Source: Candidatus Nanoarchaeia archaeon
GTDB taxonomy: Archaea; Nanobdellota; Nanobdellia; Tiddalikarchaeales; Tiddalikarchaeaceae
DNA length: 6,366 nt
NCBI GenBank assembly: GCA_028704265.1
Contig: JAQVLH010000064.1
Span: forward strand, 1 to 6,366
Direction of reading: 5' to 3'
The position numbers and the translations under genes are program-made. This document shows, piece after piece, positions 1-6,298 of this stretch. The stretch's first letter is position 1. Each line of letters opens with the position of its first letter. A model generated the notes under the pieces. That model was not told the DNA's origin, did not search any database, and saw only the letters and a program-made list of their open reading frames with translations.

Positions 1-566
1 AAGCCCAAATAATACCCACTCCAGAATCTTATTTAGGATATGTTAATAGTTTCGGACCAAGAAGCTGCTATGATGAAAGCAAGAGAATGGGAGAAACTTA
101 CTGCTATGAATTTTTAAACAAATTCGGCGTAGATGTAAGAATTGTAAGAATATTTAATACTTACGGCCCAAAAATGAAATTTGATGATGGAAGAGTTGTA
201 ACAAATTTTATAAACCAGGCAATAAATAATAATCCAATTACTATTTATGGTAAAGGAATGCAAACAAGATGCTTCTGCTACGTTGATGATTTAATAAGAG
301 GAATTTATTCCTTTGCAACAAAAAAAGATTTGAAAGGCGAAATAATTAATATAGGCAATATAGAAGAACATACCATGATTGAATTAGCTAATTTAATAAT
401 AAAATTAACCGGTTCGAATTCAAAAATAATTTATTCAGATTTGCCAAAAGATGACCCTGTAAGAAGAGTTCCAAATATTTCAAAAGCAAAAAAAATCCTT
501 AATTGGGAGCCAGAATATTCATTTGAAAATGGATTAAAAAAATTTATAGAAGAGATTAAAAGATGA
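1..566 (+). CDS. UDP-glucuronate decarboxylase-like SDR enzyme (UDP-xylose synthase type), 5' end missing
   Basis: The enzyme is predicted to oxidise and decarboxylate UDP-glucuronate to UDP-xylose using a tightly bound NAD, in the cytoplasm. The frame is open from base 3, giving 187 visible residues ending in TGA. Family enzymes have about 310 residues, so roughly the first 125 are outside the window, including the NAD-binding GxxGxxG and the catalytic Ser/Thr-Glu. Visible signatures, numbered within the fragment, are GPRSCYDESKR at 18-28 (YxxxK: Y23, K27), RIFNTYGPKM at 49-58, QTRCFCYVDDL at 87-97, and DDPVRRVPNISKAK with the usual NWEP near the C-terminus. The combination of the GPRSCYDE and FCYVDDL motifs is diagnostic of this subgroup rather than of GalE or RmlB. 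The only ATG inside the fragment (base 87) falls after the catalytic Tyr and cannot be the true start. The stop overlaps the next gene by ATGA, so the two are probably translationally coupled. Family assignment is firm; the exact substrate is inferred. Confidence 0.87.
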   Translation, partial: AQIIPTPESYLGYVNSFGPRSCYDESKRMGETYCYEFLNKFGVDVRIVRIFNTYGPKMKFDDGRVVTNFINQAINNNPITIYGKGMQTRCFCYVDDLIRGIYSFATKKDLKGEIINIGNIEEHTMIELANLIIKLTGSNSKIIYSDLPKDDPVRRVPNISKAKKILNWEPEYSFENGLKKFIEEIKR

Positions 567-1318
567 TAGGATTAATACCTGCTGCAGGCTCAGGCACAAG
601 AATGATGCCTTTTACAAGAGCAATGCCTAAAGAATTATTTCACATTCAAAGAAAAGCAGTAATAGACCATGTAATTGAAACGCTTCATAATTATGCAAAT
701 ATTGACAAAGTCTTTGTTGTTGTTGGTTCTCATAAAGGAGCAATAATTGACCATGTTGGAGATGGCAATATGCAAAATAAAGGAAATCTTAAAGTAGCTT
801 ATTTATTTCAAGAAGAAAGAAAAGGATTAGCCCACGCGATTTACCAAGCAAAACAATTTATAAATGAAGATTTTTTAGTGCATGCAGGAGATTCTTTTAT
901 TCACCCAAAAAGCGAAATAAAAGAAGCAATAAAAGAATTTAATGACGAAAAACCTTTTGCAATAGTGCTAGCAAAAGAGGTTGATGATCCAACAAAATAT
1001 GGAATATTAAAAGTGGACAAAAATGGATACTTAATTGATGCTATTGAAAAACCAACAATAGAACAGGCTAAATCCTTTAAAACAGAAAATGGAAAGTATT
1101 TATGCGTCTCTCCTATTTATTTTTTTAAAAAAGAAATTTTTGATTATATTGAAAAAACTCCTCCTGGAGCAAAGAATGAATACCAGATAACTGACTCAAT
1201 TATTTTAGCTATGAAGGATGGAAAAAAAATAAGAATACATACTTTAAAAGGAGAAAGTTTTGACATAGGAAATTGGGAAGATGCAGAAAAATCAGAGGAA
1301 ATTTTAAAGAAATTATAG
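563..1318 (+). CDS. Sugar-1-phosphate nucleotidylyltransferase (GalU/RmlA-type NTP transferase)
   Basis: This enzyme transfers a nucleoside monophosphate from an NTP to a sugar 1-phosphate, giving NDP-sugar and pyrophosphate, and so supplies activated sugar to the locus. The 251 residues form a single GT-A-like nucleotidyltransferase domain without a C-terminal hexapeptide-repeat domain. Visible motifs are the nucleotide loop AAGSGTRMMP (7-16), MPKEL (21-25) with the conserved Lys, KGLAHAI (87-93), the Mg-binding Asp in AGD (D110), EKP (162-164), NEYQITD (205-211) and a C-terminal FDIGN (233-237). The AAGxGTR plus PKEL form and GLAHA resemble UTP-glucose-1-phosphate uridylyltransferases (GalU). 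HAGD in place of the usual GalU segment, and the short length, are more like RmlA, so UTP or dTTP use cannot be decided by eye. The ATG at 563 sits in an ATGA overlap with the upstream decarboxylase. It has no promoter or Shine-Dalgarno of its own, which implies co-transcription and coupled translation. The stop is TAG. Confidence 0.88.
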   Translation: MIGLIPAAGSGTRMMPFTRAMPKELFHIQRKAVIDHVIETLHNYANIDKVFVVVGSHKGAIIDHVGDGNMQNKGNLKVAYLFQEERKGLAHAIYQAKQFINEDFLVHAGDSFIHPKSEIKEAIKEFNDEKPFAIVLAKEVDDPTKYGILKVDKNGYLIDAIEKPTIEQAKSFKTENGKYLCVSPIYFFKKEIFDYIEKTPPGAKNEYQITDSIILAMKDGKKIRIHTLKGESFDIGNWEDAEKSEEILKKL

Positions 1319-1327
1319 ATAGTAATA

Positions 1328-1336
1328 TTTATTAAA
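1328..1336 (+). promoter_or_regulatory. TATA-like box upstream of the radical SAM gene
   Basis: The sequence TTTATTAAA is centred 26 bases before the ATG at 1358, and its core octamer TTATTAAA starts at -29. That spacing fits an archaeal TATA box driving a leaderless transcript that begins at or near the ATG. The same octamer sits at -30 of the next gene. A weak AGGA at 1348-1351, 6 bases before the ATG, could instead act as a Shine-Dalgarno in read-through mRNA. The A+T-rich background makes any single box weak evidence. Confidence 0.45.
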
Positions 1337-1357
1337 TTAAAAATAATAGGAAAACTG

Positions 1358-2725
1358 ATGAAAGATAAAATAAAATTTTTATTCCTTAATATGGTTAATC
1401 CTCAGAGAGCTACTGAAAAATTATACCCCCCTTTGGGTCCTGCATATCTCGTTTCTTATATTAAAAAATATCTCAAAGACAGTGATAAAATAGAATTCAG
1501 CATGATTAGTGGAAATTTTGAGGAAAATATTAAAAACTTAAAGCCTGATATTTTAGGAATAACCTGCGTTTCTCAAAATTATGAATATGCAAAAAAAATT
1601 GCAAAATTTTCAAAAAAAATTGGCATAAAATATGTTTTAATAGGAGGGAGTCATATTTCATTATGCCCTTCCTCATTGGATAAAAATATTGACATTGGAG
1701 TAATAGGGGAAGGAGAGGAAACTTTTCTTGAACTTATAAAGTTATATTTGAAAAACCAAAAATTCACAATATCAGGTTTGGCAAAAATCAAAGGAATAGG
1801 ATATTGGAATAATAATCTTAAATTTACAAAAAAAAGAGAATTGATGCCAAATATTGATATTATACCTTTGCCAGACAGAAGCTTATTTAAAATAGATTCT
1901 GATGAAGCTTACATGTTTTCTTCAAGAGGATGCCCTTATAAATGCGTTTTTTGCGCATCATCAAGATTATGGGAGAAAGTAAGATTTCACTCAGCCAAAT
2001 ATGTTTTTAATGAAATTAAAGAGTTAATTAACAAGTATCATGTAAAGAAAATTTCATTTTGGGATGATTTGTTTATTGCAAACAAGCAAAGAGTAAAAGA
2101 ATTAGTCAAATTATTGGAAAAAGAAAAAATTACAGGCACTGTTGAATTTCATGTACGAGCAAGAGCTAATCTGGTTGATGATGCAATATGCAGCCTTCTT
2201 AAAAAAATGAATGTCAAATCAGTAAGTATGGGATTAGAGTCAGGCTCACCTAAAATATTAAATTATTTGAAAGGAGATTCCGTAAATGTTGCACATAATT
2301 TTAACGCTGTTGAAACAATAAAAAAATATGGAATGTATTGCTCTGCATCTTTTGTTATAGGCACACCCCTTGATACAAAAGAGACTATAATGGAAACTTT
2401 GAATTTTATTAAAAAAAGCAAGCTGGATGACTTTGAAGTCTACACTTTAACTCCATTTCCAGGAACTCCAGTGTGGGATTATGCCATAAAAAAAAAATTA
2501 ATATCTAAAAAAATAAGCAATTTTAACTGGAAAAATTTAGACATTGATTATTCAAAATCCCATCAATATAATATTCATATGGCATCTAATATTACAAAAG
2601 AAGAATTATATTCACTTTATCTTGAATTTGAAAAAGAAAAAAGAAAAAGAAAATTAATAAAAATTGCAAAAAACCCTTTTAAAATAATAAGATTCATTAA
2701 AAAGAAATTATTTGAAAAAAAATAG
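1358..2725 (+). CDS. Cobalamin-binding radical SAM enzyme (class B methylase-like), substrate unknown
   Basis: This is a predicted iron-sulfur enzyme that cleaves S-adenosylmethionine and, in related proteins, uses cobalamin for methyl transfer to unreactive carbon or for ring rearrangement. Residues about 1-140 form a B12-binding Rossmann-like domain: the opening PPLGPAYLVSYIKK (24-37), KPDILGITC (62-70), the loop GGSHISLCP (96-104) and VIGEGEE (115-121). No DxHxxG motif is present, as is usual for this class. The radical SAM core follows at about 180-400, with the cluster motif CPYKCVFC (C192, C196, C199), WDDLF (235-239), MGLESGSPKI (291-300), GTP at 335-337 and TPFPGTP (365-371). The last 30 or so residues are strongly basic with interspersed hydrophobics, suggesting a membrane-surface anchor. 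The setting between sugar-activating and glycosyltransferase genes suggests modification of a sugar or lipid carrier. This is inference: B12-radical SAM proteins of this length cannot be assigned a substrate by sequence alone. The stop is TAG. Confidence 0.88.
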   Translation: MKDKIKFLFLNMVNPQRATEKLYPPLGPAYLVSYIKKYLKDSDKIEFSMISGNFEENIKNLKPDILGITCVSQNYEYAKKIAKFSKKIGIKYVLIGGSHISLCPSSLDKNIDIGVIGEGEETFLELIKLYLKNQKFTISGLAKIKGIGYWNNNLKFTKKRELMPNIDIIPLPDRSLFKIDSDEAYMFSSRGCPYKCVFCASSRLWEKVRFHSAKYVFNEIKELINKYHVKKISFWDDLFIANKQRVKELVKLLEKEKITGTVEFHVRARANLVDDAICSLLKKMNVKSVSMGLESGSPKILNYLKGDSVNVAHNFNAVETIKKYGMYCSASFVIGTPLDTKETIMETLNFIKKSKLDDFEVYTLTPFPGTPVWDYAIKKKLISKKISNFNWKNLDIDYSKSHQYNIHMASNITKEELYSLYLEFEKEKRKRKLIKIAKNPFKIIRFIKKKLFEKK

Positions 2726-2731
2726 AATAAA

Positions 2732-2739
2732 TTATTAAA
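2732..2739 (+). promoter_or_regulatory. TATA-like box upstream of the GT4 gene
   Basis: The octamer TTATTAAA starts 30 bases upstream of the ATG at 2762, inside the 36-base gap after the radical SAM gene. It is identical to the octamer 29 bases before the radical SAM start. No Shine-Dalgarno is seen before 2762, so leaderless translation from an own transcript is plausible. Read-through from upstream also remains possible, since no oligo-T terminator separates the two genes. Confidence 0.42.
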
Positions 2740-2761
2740 CTTTAAATTAATTCTAAAATCT

Positions 2762-3898
2762 ATGAAAAAAGTACTTATAGTTAGTCAATATTTTTGTCAT
2801 GAAGAAGACGGAAAAATTATTTTTCCAGGAGGAACTGAAAGATATGCTTATGGTATAAGTAAGGAATTACGCAAAATTTATAAAATAAAAATATTGACAT
2901 TTACAAATAATAAAAATCTGCAAAAAATAAAAAAAATTAATGGAATGGATATTAAATATGTTTATGTTAAAAGCAATAAAATAAATCATATTTTGAGAGA
3001 TTTTTATTCTTTTAAGGAAGTTAATAAAGAATTAGCAAAAAAATATGACTTTGTTCATATTATAGGCTGCGGCTATCATTTTGCAGCAGGAGCAGCTCTT
3101 GCATGCATTGCAAATAAAACCAAAACAGCATATACTGCTGAACTTGCAAGCTACCATGAAAATAAAAATTTTTTCAGTAATTTTTTAGATTCAATTATTA
3201 CTAATAAAATATTAAATAAAATTAATTTAATTATCAGCCCTAGTGAAGAAACAAAAGATATGCTAAAAAAAGAATTAAATGAAAAATTAATAAAAGTTTT
3301 ACCTAATTTTATAGAAAAAACTTTTTATATAAAAAATAAAAAAATAAAAAATTCGCTTATTTTTGTCGGAAGATTTGAGCCAAAACAAAAAGGAATATGG
3401 ACTTTACTTGAAGCAATGAAACTTTGCGTCAAAAAAATACCTTCACTTAAATTAATAATGTGCGGAGATACTGATAATTTAAAAGTAAAAAATGAAATAT
3501 TAAAAAGAATTAAAAATTACGGACTTGAAAAAAATATTAAACTCCCTGGAAAAGTTAATGAAAAAGAGTTAAAACATTATTTTTCAATATCGCAAGTATT
3601 TGTTATTCCTTCAAATTATGAAGCTTTGTCAATAGCTTTTGTTGAAGCTTTAAGTGCAAGATTACCTACAATAAGCTCCAATATTAAATCATTTCTTGAA
3701 GTAACTGATTATGGAAAATATGGAATACATTTTAAAAAAGACGACGCAGCTGATTTGTCAGAAAAAATATGCAAAATTATGAAAAATGAATCAATGATTA
3801 AAGAATACTCTGAATTAAGCAATAAAAGATACAAAAAATATCTGCTTAAAAACACTATAAAAGATCTAAAAAAAGAATATGCAAAGATTCTGGATTAA
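2762..3898 (+). CDS. Glycosyltransferase, GT-B fold, family 4 type
   Basis: The protein is predicted to transfer a sugar from a nucleotide-sugar donor to a growing glycan with retention of configuration, at the cytoplasmic side of the membrane. Its 378 residues match the usual 350-400 for the family. The N-terminal Rossmann half begins MKKVLIVSQYF, with the acceptor-side loop FPGGTERYAYGISKEL (21-36). The linker PNFIE (181-185) leads into the C-terminal donor half: IFVGRFEPKQKGI (200-212), MCGD (233-236), LPGKV near 261-265, and the diagnostic EX7E motif (E287 and E295) in NYEALSIAFVEALS. No signal peptide or transmembrane helix is evident. The start is fixed by the canonical first beta strand; no ribosome site precedes it. 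The 3' end overlaps the convergent epimerase gene by 4 bases, and both stops are TAA within one TTAA. Donor and acceptor cannot be read from the sequence. The gene is Lys- and Ile-rich like its neighbours. Confidence 0.9.
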   Translation: MKKVLIVSQYFCHEEDGKIIFPGGTERYAYGISKELRKIYKIKILTFTNNKNLQKIKKINGMDIKYVYVKSNKINHILRDFYSFKEVNKELAKKYDFVHIIGCGYHFAAGAALACIANKTKTAYTAELASYHENKNFFSNFLDSIITNKILNKINLIISPSEETKDMLKKELNEKLIKVLPNFIEKTFYIKNKKIKNSLIFVGRFEPKQKGIWTLLEAMKLCVKKIPSLKLIMCGDTDNLKVKNEILKRIKNYGLEKNIKLPGKVNEKELKHYFSISQVFVIPSNYEALSIAFVEALSARLPTISSNIKSFLEVTDYGKYGIHFKKDDAADLSEKICKIMKNESMIKEYSELSNKRYKKYLLKNTIKDLKKEYAKILD

Positions 3899-4803
3899 TA
3901 TTTTTGATACCATTCTATTGATTTTTTCAAACCCTCTTTAAGATTAACTTTTGGAGTCCATTTCATTATTTTTTTTATTTTATCAGAATTAGGACAATAA
4001 TTCATAGTTTCTCCAGTCCTGTTTTCTTCAAAATATATCTCAACTTTTTTATCCATTAATTCCTGCAATAATTTCGAAAGCTCAAAAATAGGCACTTTTT
4101 CATTGTTGGCAACATTAAAAGTTAAATTTTCATAATTTTTAAAATTAGAAATAGAATTAATTATTACATCAGCAACATCCTCAATAAAAATAAAATCAAG
4201 ATATTTTGATTTTCCTCCATAAATTGTAATATTCTCCTTATTTTTTATCTTTTTTATAAACAAAGGTATTACTCTATCACTTAAATCATATCTTCCGTAA
4301 ACATTTGACAGACGCAAGATAATATAATTTATTCCATAACTTTTTTGATAACTTCTAATAAAAACCTCATTTGATATCTTTGAAGCACTGTAAGTATTCT
4401 CGCAATTAGAAATATCTACATTTTGCTCAAGACATTCTTTTGAAGAATTTCCATAAACCTCTCTTGATGATGAGAAGATGATTTTATTGATATTTTTTAG
4501 CCTGCATGCTTCAAGAACATTAAAAGTAGTTATGAGATTATCTTTAGATAATTCGGGATCTTTAATTAAATCATAGACTCTTGCATTTGCAGCTAAGTGT
4601 ATAACTATATCAATATTACCTGAAAAAGCAGATAAAGTACTTTCAAAATCCCTTAAATCAATTATTTTTGTTATATTATCAACTTCTTTGCTGAACTTAT
4701 TATGCTTAATATCCATGCCGATTACTTCAAAATTTTTAGAAAGAAGATTCTCGCATAAACAAGTGCCTATCATACCGCTAGCTCCTGTTACAAGTATTTT
4801 CAT
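3895..4803 (-). CDS. NAD-dependent nucleotide-sugar epimerase/dehydratase (extended SDR)
   Basis: This extended short-chain dehydrogenase/reductase is predicted to epimerise, dehydrate or reduce a nucleotide-sugar. At 302 residues it is full length for the family. In order it shows the NAD loop TGASGMIG (6-13), an acidic residue after beta 2 (D31 in GMDIKH) that favours NAD over NADP, IHLAANARV (68-76), the catalytic SSSREVYG (111-118) with Ser112, YSASK (Tyr138, Lys142), RLSNVYG (164-170), DFIFIEDVAD (203-212) and a C-terminal IMKWTPKVNLKEGL. The overall form is GalE- or WbpP-like, as in UDP-glucose/UDP-GlcNAc 4-epimerases. The TDE triad of dTDP-glucose dehydratases is replaced by SSR, so it is not a second RmlB. 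The exact substrate is open. The gene is 40 bases downstream of the GT8 gene on the same strand, ends convergently on the GT4 gene, and has its own TATA-like box. Confidence 0.88.
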   Translation of the reverse strand: MKILVTGASGMIGTCLCENLLSKNFEVIGMDIKHNKFSKEVDNITKIIDLRDFESTLSAFSGNIDIVIHLAANARVYDLIKDPELSKDNLITTFNVLEACRLKNINKIIFSSSREVYGNSSKECLEQNVDISNCENTYSASKISNEVFIRSYQKSYGINYIILRLSNVYGRYDLSDRVIPLFIKKIKNKENITIYGGKSKYLDFIFIEDVADVIINSISNFKNYENLTFNVANNEKVPIFELSKLLQELMDKKVEIYFEENRTGETMNYCPNSDKIKKIMKWTPKVNLKEGLKKSIEWYQKY

Positions 4804-4825
4804 AGTTTTAAAAAATAATACTTGA

Positions 4826-4833
4826 CTTAAAAA
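4826..4833 (-). promoter_or_regulatory. TATA-like box upstream of the SDR epimerase gene
   Basis: Read on the minus strand, TTTTTAAG begins 30 bases upstream of the ATG (A at 4803) and is preceded by an A-rich AATAAAAG that could serve as a BRE. The spacing matches the other candidate leaderless promoters here. It lies in the 40-base gap behind the GT8 gene, so co-transcription with GT8 is the alternative. Confidence 0.38.
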
Positions 4834-4843
4834 CTTTTATTAA

Positions 4844-5689
4844 TTATTTTCCTAATATTTTTTTTGCTGATTTAATAAAAAATCTTTTTAGCACATTATA
4901 ATTAATTGAAGGTTTAAGATTTTTGAATTCTGTTTTATTAAGATATGAAAAAAATTCACTTTTAAAATATCCAGAATAATCAATGTCAAGAGGCTTTCCT
5001 TTAGGAGAGCAATAATGAATTATGTAAGGTTTTTTTGTAAAAAAATTAGCATTATAATTCCATAATGAATTTATTTTTTTCCATTTATTGTATAAAACAA
5101 TATTAAGACTGTATTGATCCCAACATTTTAGAAAAACCTTATTTTCCAATGTAATTTGTATACATTTATCTCCTATTTTATTTTTTCTCCAAGAATTCAT
5201 GTTTATTAACATTAAGCCAGTATTAAAATATTCCTTTTTTGGATCTAAATTAAAGTCTTTAAAATTAATTATTCCATCTTTTATTTTTTTTATAAAAAAA
5301 TCATTAACTGCTCCTATTATGTTTTTTCCAATGTTGATTTTCCATAACTTTGATATATCTTTGGAGATTAACAAATCACAATCAAGATAAATTATTTTTT
5401 TGATATTTATTGGAATAATCTTATCCATTATCAACCTATAATATGCAACATTAAATTGCTTTAAGTCATAGATTAAATTAGGAGCTATATTTATAAAAAT
5501 AAAATCTGCATTATATTCTTTTAAAGATTCTGCCATTAAACCCTTATTTTTTTTGCTTATTCCAGAATCCATAATAAATACTCTTATTTTTTCTTTTGTT
5601 TTATGGTGCATAAAAAGCGACTTAAGCATAACTGTCAAAAAGACTATAAAATTATCATTTGAGCTCACTAATATATTTATAGTATCCAT
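4844..5689 (-). CDS. Glycosyltransferase family 8 (LgtC-like) protein
   Basis: This is a predicted retaining glycosyltransferase with a GT-A fold, using a UDP-hexose donor (usually UDP-glucose or UDP-galactose) and a divalent metal. The 281 residues match bacterial LgtC-type enzymes. Visible features are the opening NILVSSNDNF (5-14), which forms the nucleotide strand, AYYRLIMDKI (82-91), the metal-binding DxD in YLDCDLLI (D103, D105), YFNTGLMLINMNSW (154-167), CWDQYSLN (189-196), and the late metal and phosphate site IIHYCSPKGKP (223-233) with His225. The C-terminus LKRFFIKSAKKILGK is a basic amphipathic stretch like the membrane-attachment tail known for LgtC. There is no signal peptide or transmembrane helix. 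The first residues MDTINILV set the start, with no Shine-Dalgarno but a TATA-like box at -30. GT8 proteins are best known from bacterial lipopolysaccharide and glycan loci, so in an archaeal host this gene may have been acquired by transfer; that is inference. Confidence 0.88.
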   Translation of the reverse strand: MDTINILVSSNDNFIVFLTVMLKSLFMHHKTKEKIRVFIMDSGISKKNKGLMAESLKEYNADFIFINIAPNLIYDLKQFNVAYYRLIMDKIIPINIKKIIYLDCDLLISKDISKLWKINIGKNIIGAVNDFFIKKIKDGIINFKDFNLDPKKEYFNTGLMLINMNSWRKNKIGDKCIQITLENKVFLKCWDQYSLNIVLYNKWKKINSLWNYNANFFTKKPYIIHYCSPKGKPLDIDYSGYFKSEFFSYLNKTEFKNLKPSINYNVLKRFFIKSAKKILGK

Positions 5690-5710
5690 AAAAAAAAATA
5701 AAAAACCATT

Positions 5711-5720
5711 ATTTATAAAT
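5711..5720 (-). promoter_or_regulatory. TATA box for the GT8 gene (divergent pair, left member)
   Basis: The palindromic ATTTATAAAT has its core TTTATAAA starting 30 bases upstream of the GT8 ATG (A at 5689). This is close to an archaeal TATA consensus at the distance expected for a leaderless mRNA. It is the best-looking box in the window. Confidence 0.52.
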
Positions 5721-5730
5721 ATAACATAAA

Positions 5731-5740
5731 TTTTTAAATA
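5731..5740 (+). promoter_or_regulatory. TATA box for rmlB (divergent pair, right member)
   Basis: TTTTTAAATA begins 31 bases before the rmlB ATG at 5762, again at leaderless spacing, with no Shine-Dalgarno before the ATG. Only 10 bases separate it from the GT8 box on the other strand. Any upstream BRE elements of the two promoters would therefore have to share or abut in that interval. Confidence 0.48.
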
Positions 5741-5761
5741 AAAAAGTTATTCTAAAAAATA

Positions 5762-6298
5762 ATGAATATTCTAGTTACTGGCGGATGCGGATTTATAGGT
5801 TCAAATTTTATAATGCACATGATAAAAAAATATCCGGATTATAAAATAGTTAATCTTGATAAATTGACTTATGCAGGAAATCAGGAAAATCTAAGAAATA
5901 TTGAAAAAAACAAGAATTATACGTTTATTAAAGGAGATATTTGCAATGAAAAAATTGTTAATAAAGCCTTAAAAAATATTGATTTGATTGTTCATTTTGC
6001 TGCTGAAAGCCATGTTGACAAAAGTATTATTAGCAGAGAGGATTTTATTAAAACAAATATTAATGGCACTTATAACTTGCTAAATTGCGCAATGAAAAAT
6101 AATATAAGATTTCATCATATTTCAACTGATGAAGTCTTCGGGTCTTTAGAAATTAATTCACAAAAAAAATTTGACGAGAATACTGCTTATGAGCCTAATT
6201 CAATTTATTCGGCATCAAAGGCTAGCTCTGACCATTTAGTTCGCGCATTTCACCGCACTTACGGACTGCCTGTAACTGAGAAAATAGAGCTAAAGTGA
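5762..6298 (+). CDS. rmlB: dTDP-glucose 4,6-dehydratase, truncated (RmlB homology ends at residue 172)
   Basis: RmlB converts dTDP-glucose to dTDP-4-keto-6-deoxyglucose, the branch point to rhamnose and other deoxysugars. The reading frame shows the full N-terminal signature: TGGCGFIG (6-13), LDKLTYAGN (32-40), HFAAESHVDKSI (78-89), the diagnostic catalytic STDEVFG (Thr122, Asp123, Glu124), PNSIYSASKASSDHLVRA with Tyr149 and Lys153, and RTYGLPVT (165-172). In intact family members this is followed by ITNCSNNYGP and a substrate-binding half, to about 320-350 residues. Here the homology stops after Thr172, at base 6277. It is followed by six unrelated codons (EKIELK) and TGA. The product would keep the NAD site and catalytic residues but lack the C-terminal sugar-nucleotide-binding part, so it is probably inactive. 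The break is an insertion, a rearrangement or an assembly junction; the sequence alone cannot tell which. The two Arg codons just before the break are CGC, whereas AGA dominates elsewhere. The start is supported by the canonical first strand and the TATA box. Confidence 0.9.
   Translation: MNILVTGGCGFIGSNFIMHMIKKYPDYKIVNLDKLTYAGNQENLRNIEKNKNYTFIKGDICNEKIVNKALKNIDLIVHFAAESHVDKSIISREDFIKTNINGTYNLLNCAMKNNIRFHHISTDEVFGSLEINSQKKFDENTAYEPNSIYSASKASSDHLVRAFHRTYGLPVTEKIELK

Noticed and set aside
87..566. A short epimerase gene starting at the ATG at 87
   Set aside because: The same frame is open to the left edge and its upstream codons encode the conserved GPRSCYDESKR catalytic segment. The gene begins outside the window.
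2640..2725. A-rich low-complexity stretch at the end of the radical SAM gene
   Set aside because: It is in frame and encodes the basic tail. Lys codons AAA explain the runs, and there is no tandem repeat or regulatory signal.
5199..5390. A 63-codon open frame on the plus strand
   Set aside because: It lies wholly inside and antisense to the GT8 gene, whose motifs are clear. Its composition (Phe, Ile, Lys, Ser) is that of an A+T-rich shadow frame, and it has no recognisable feature.
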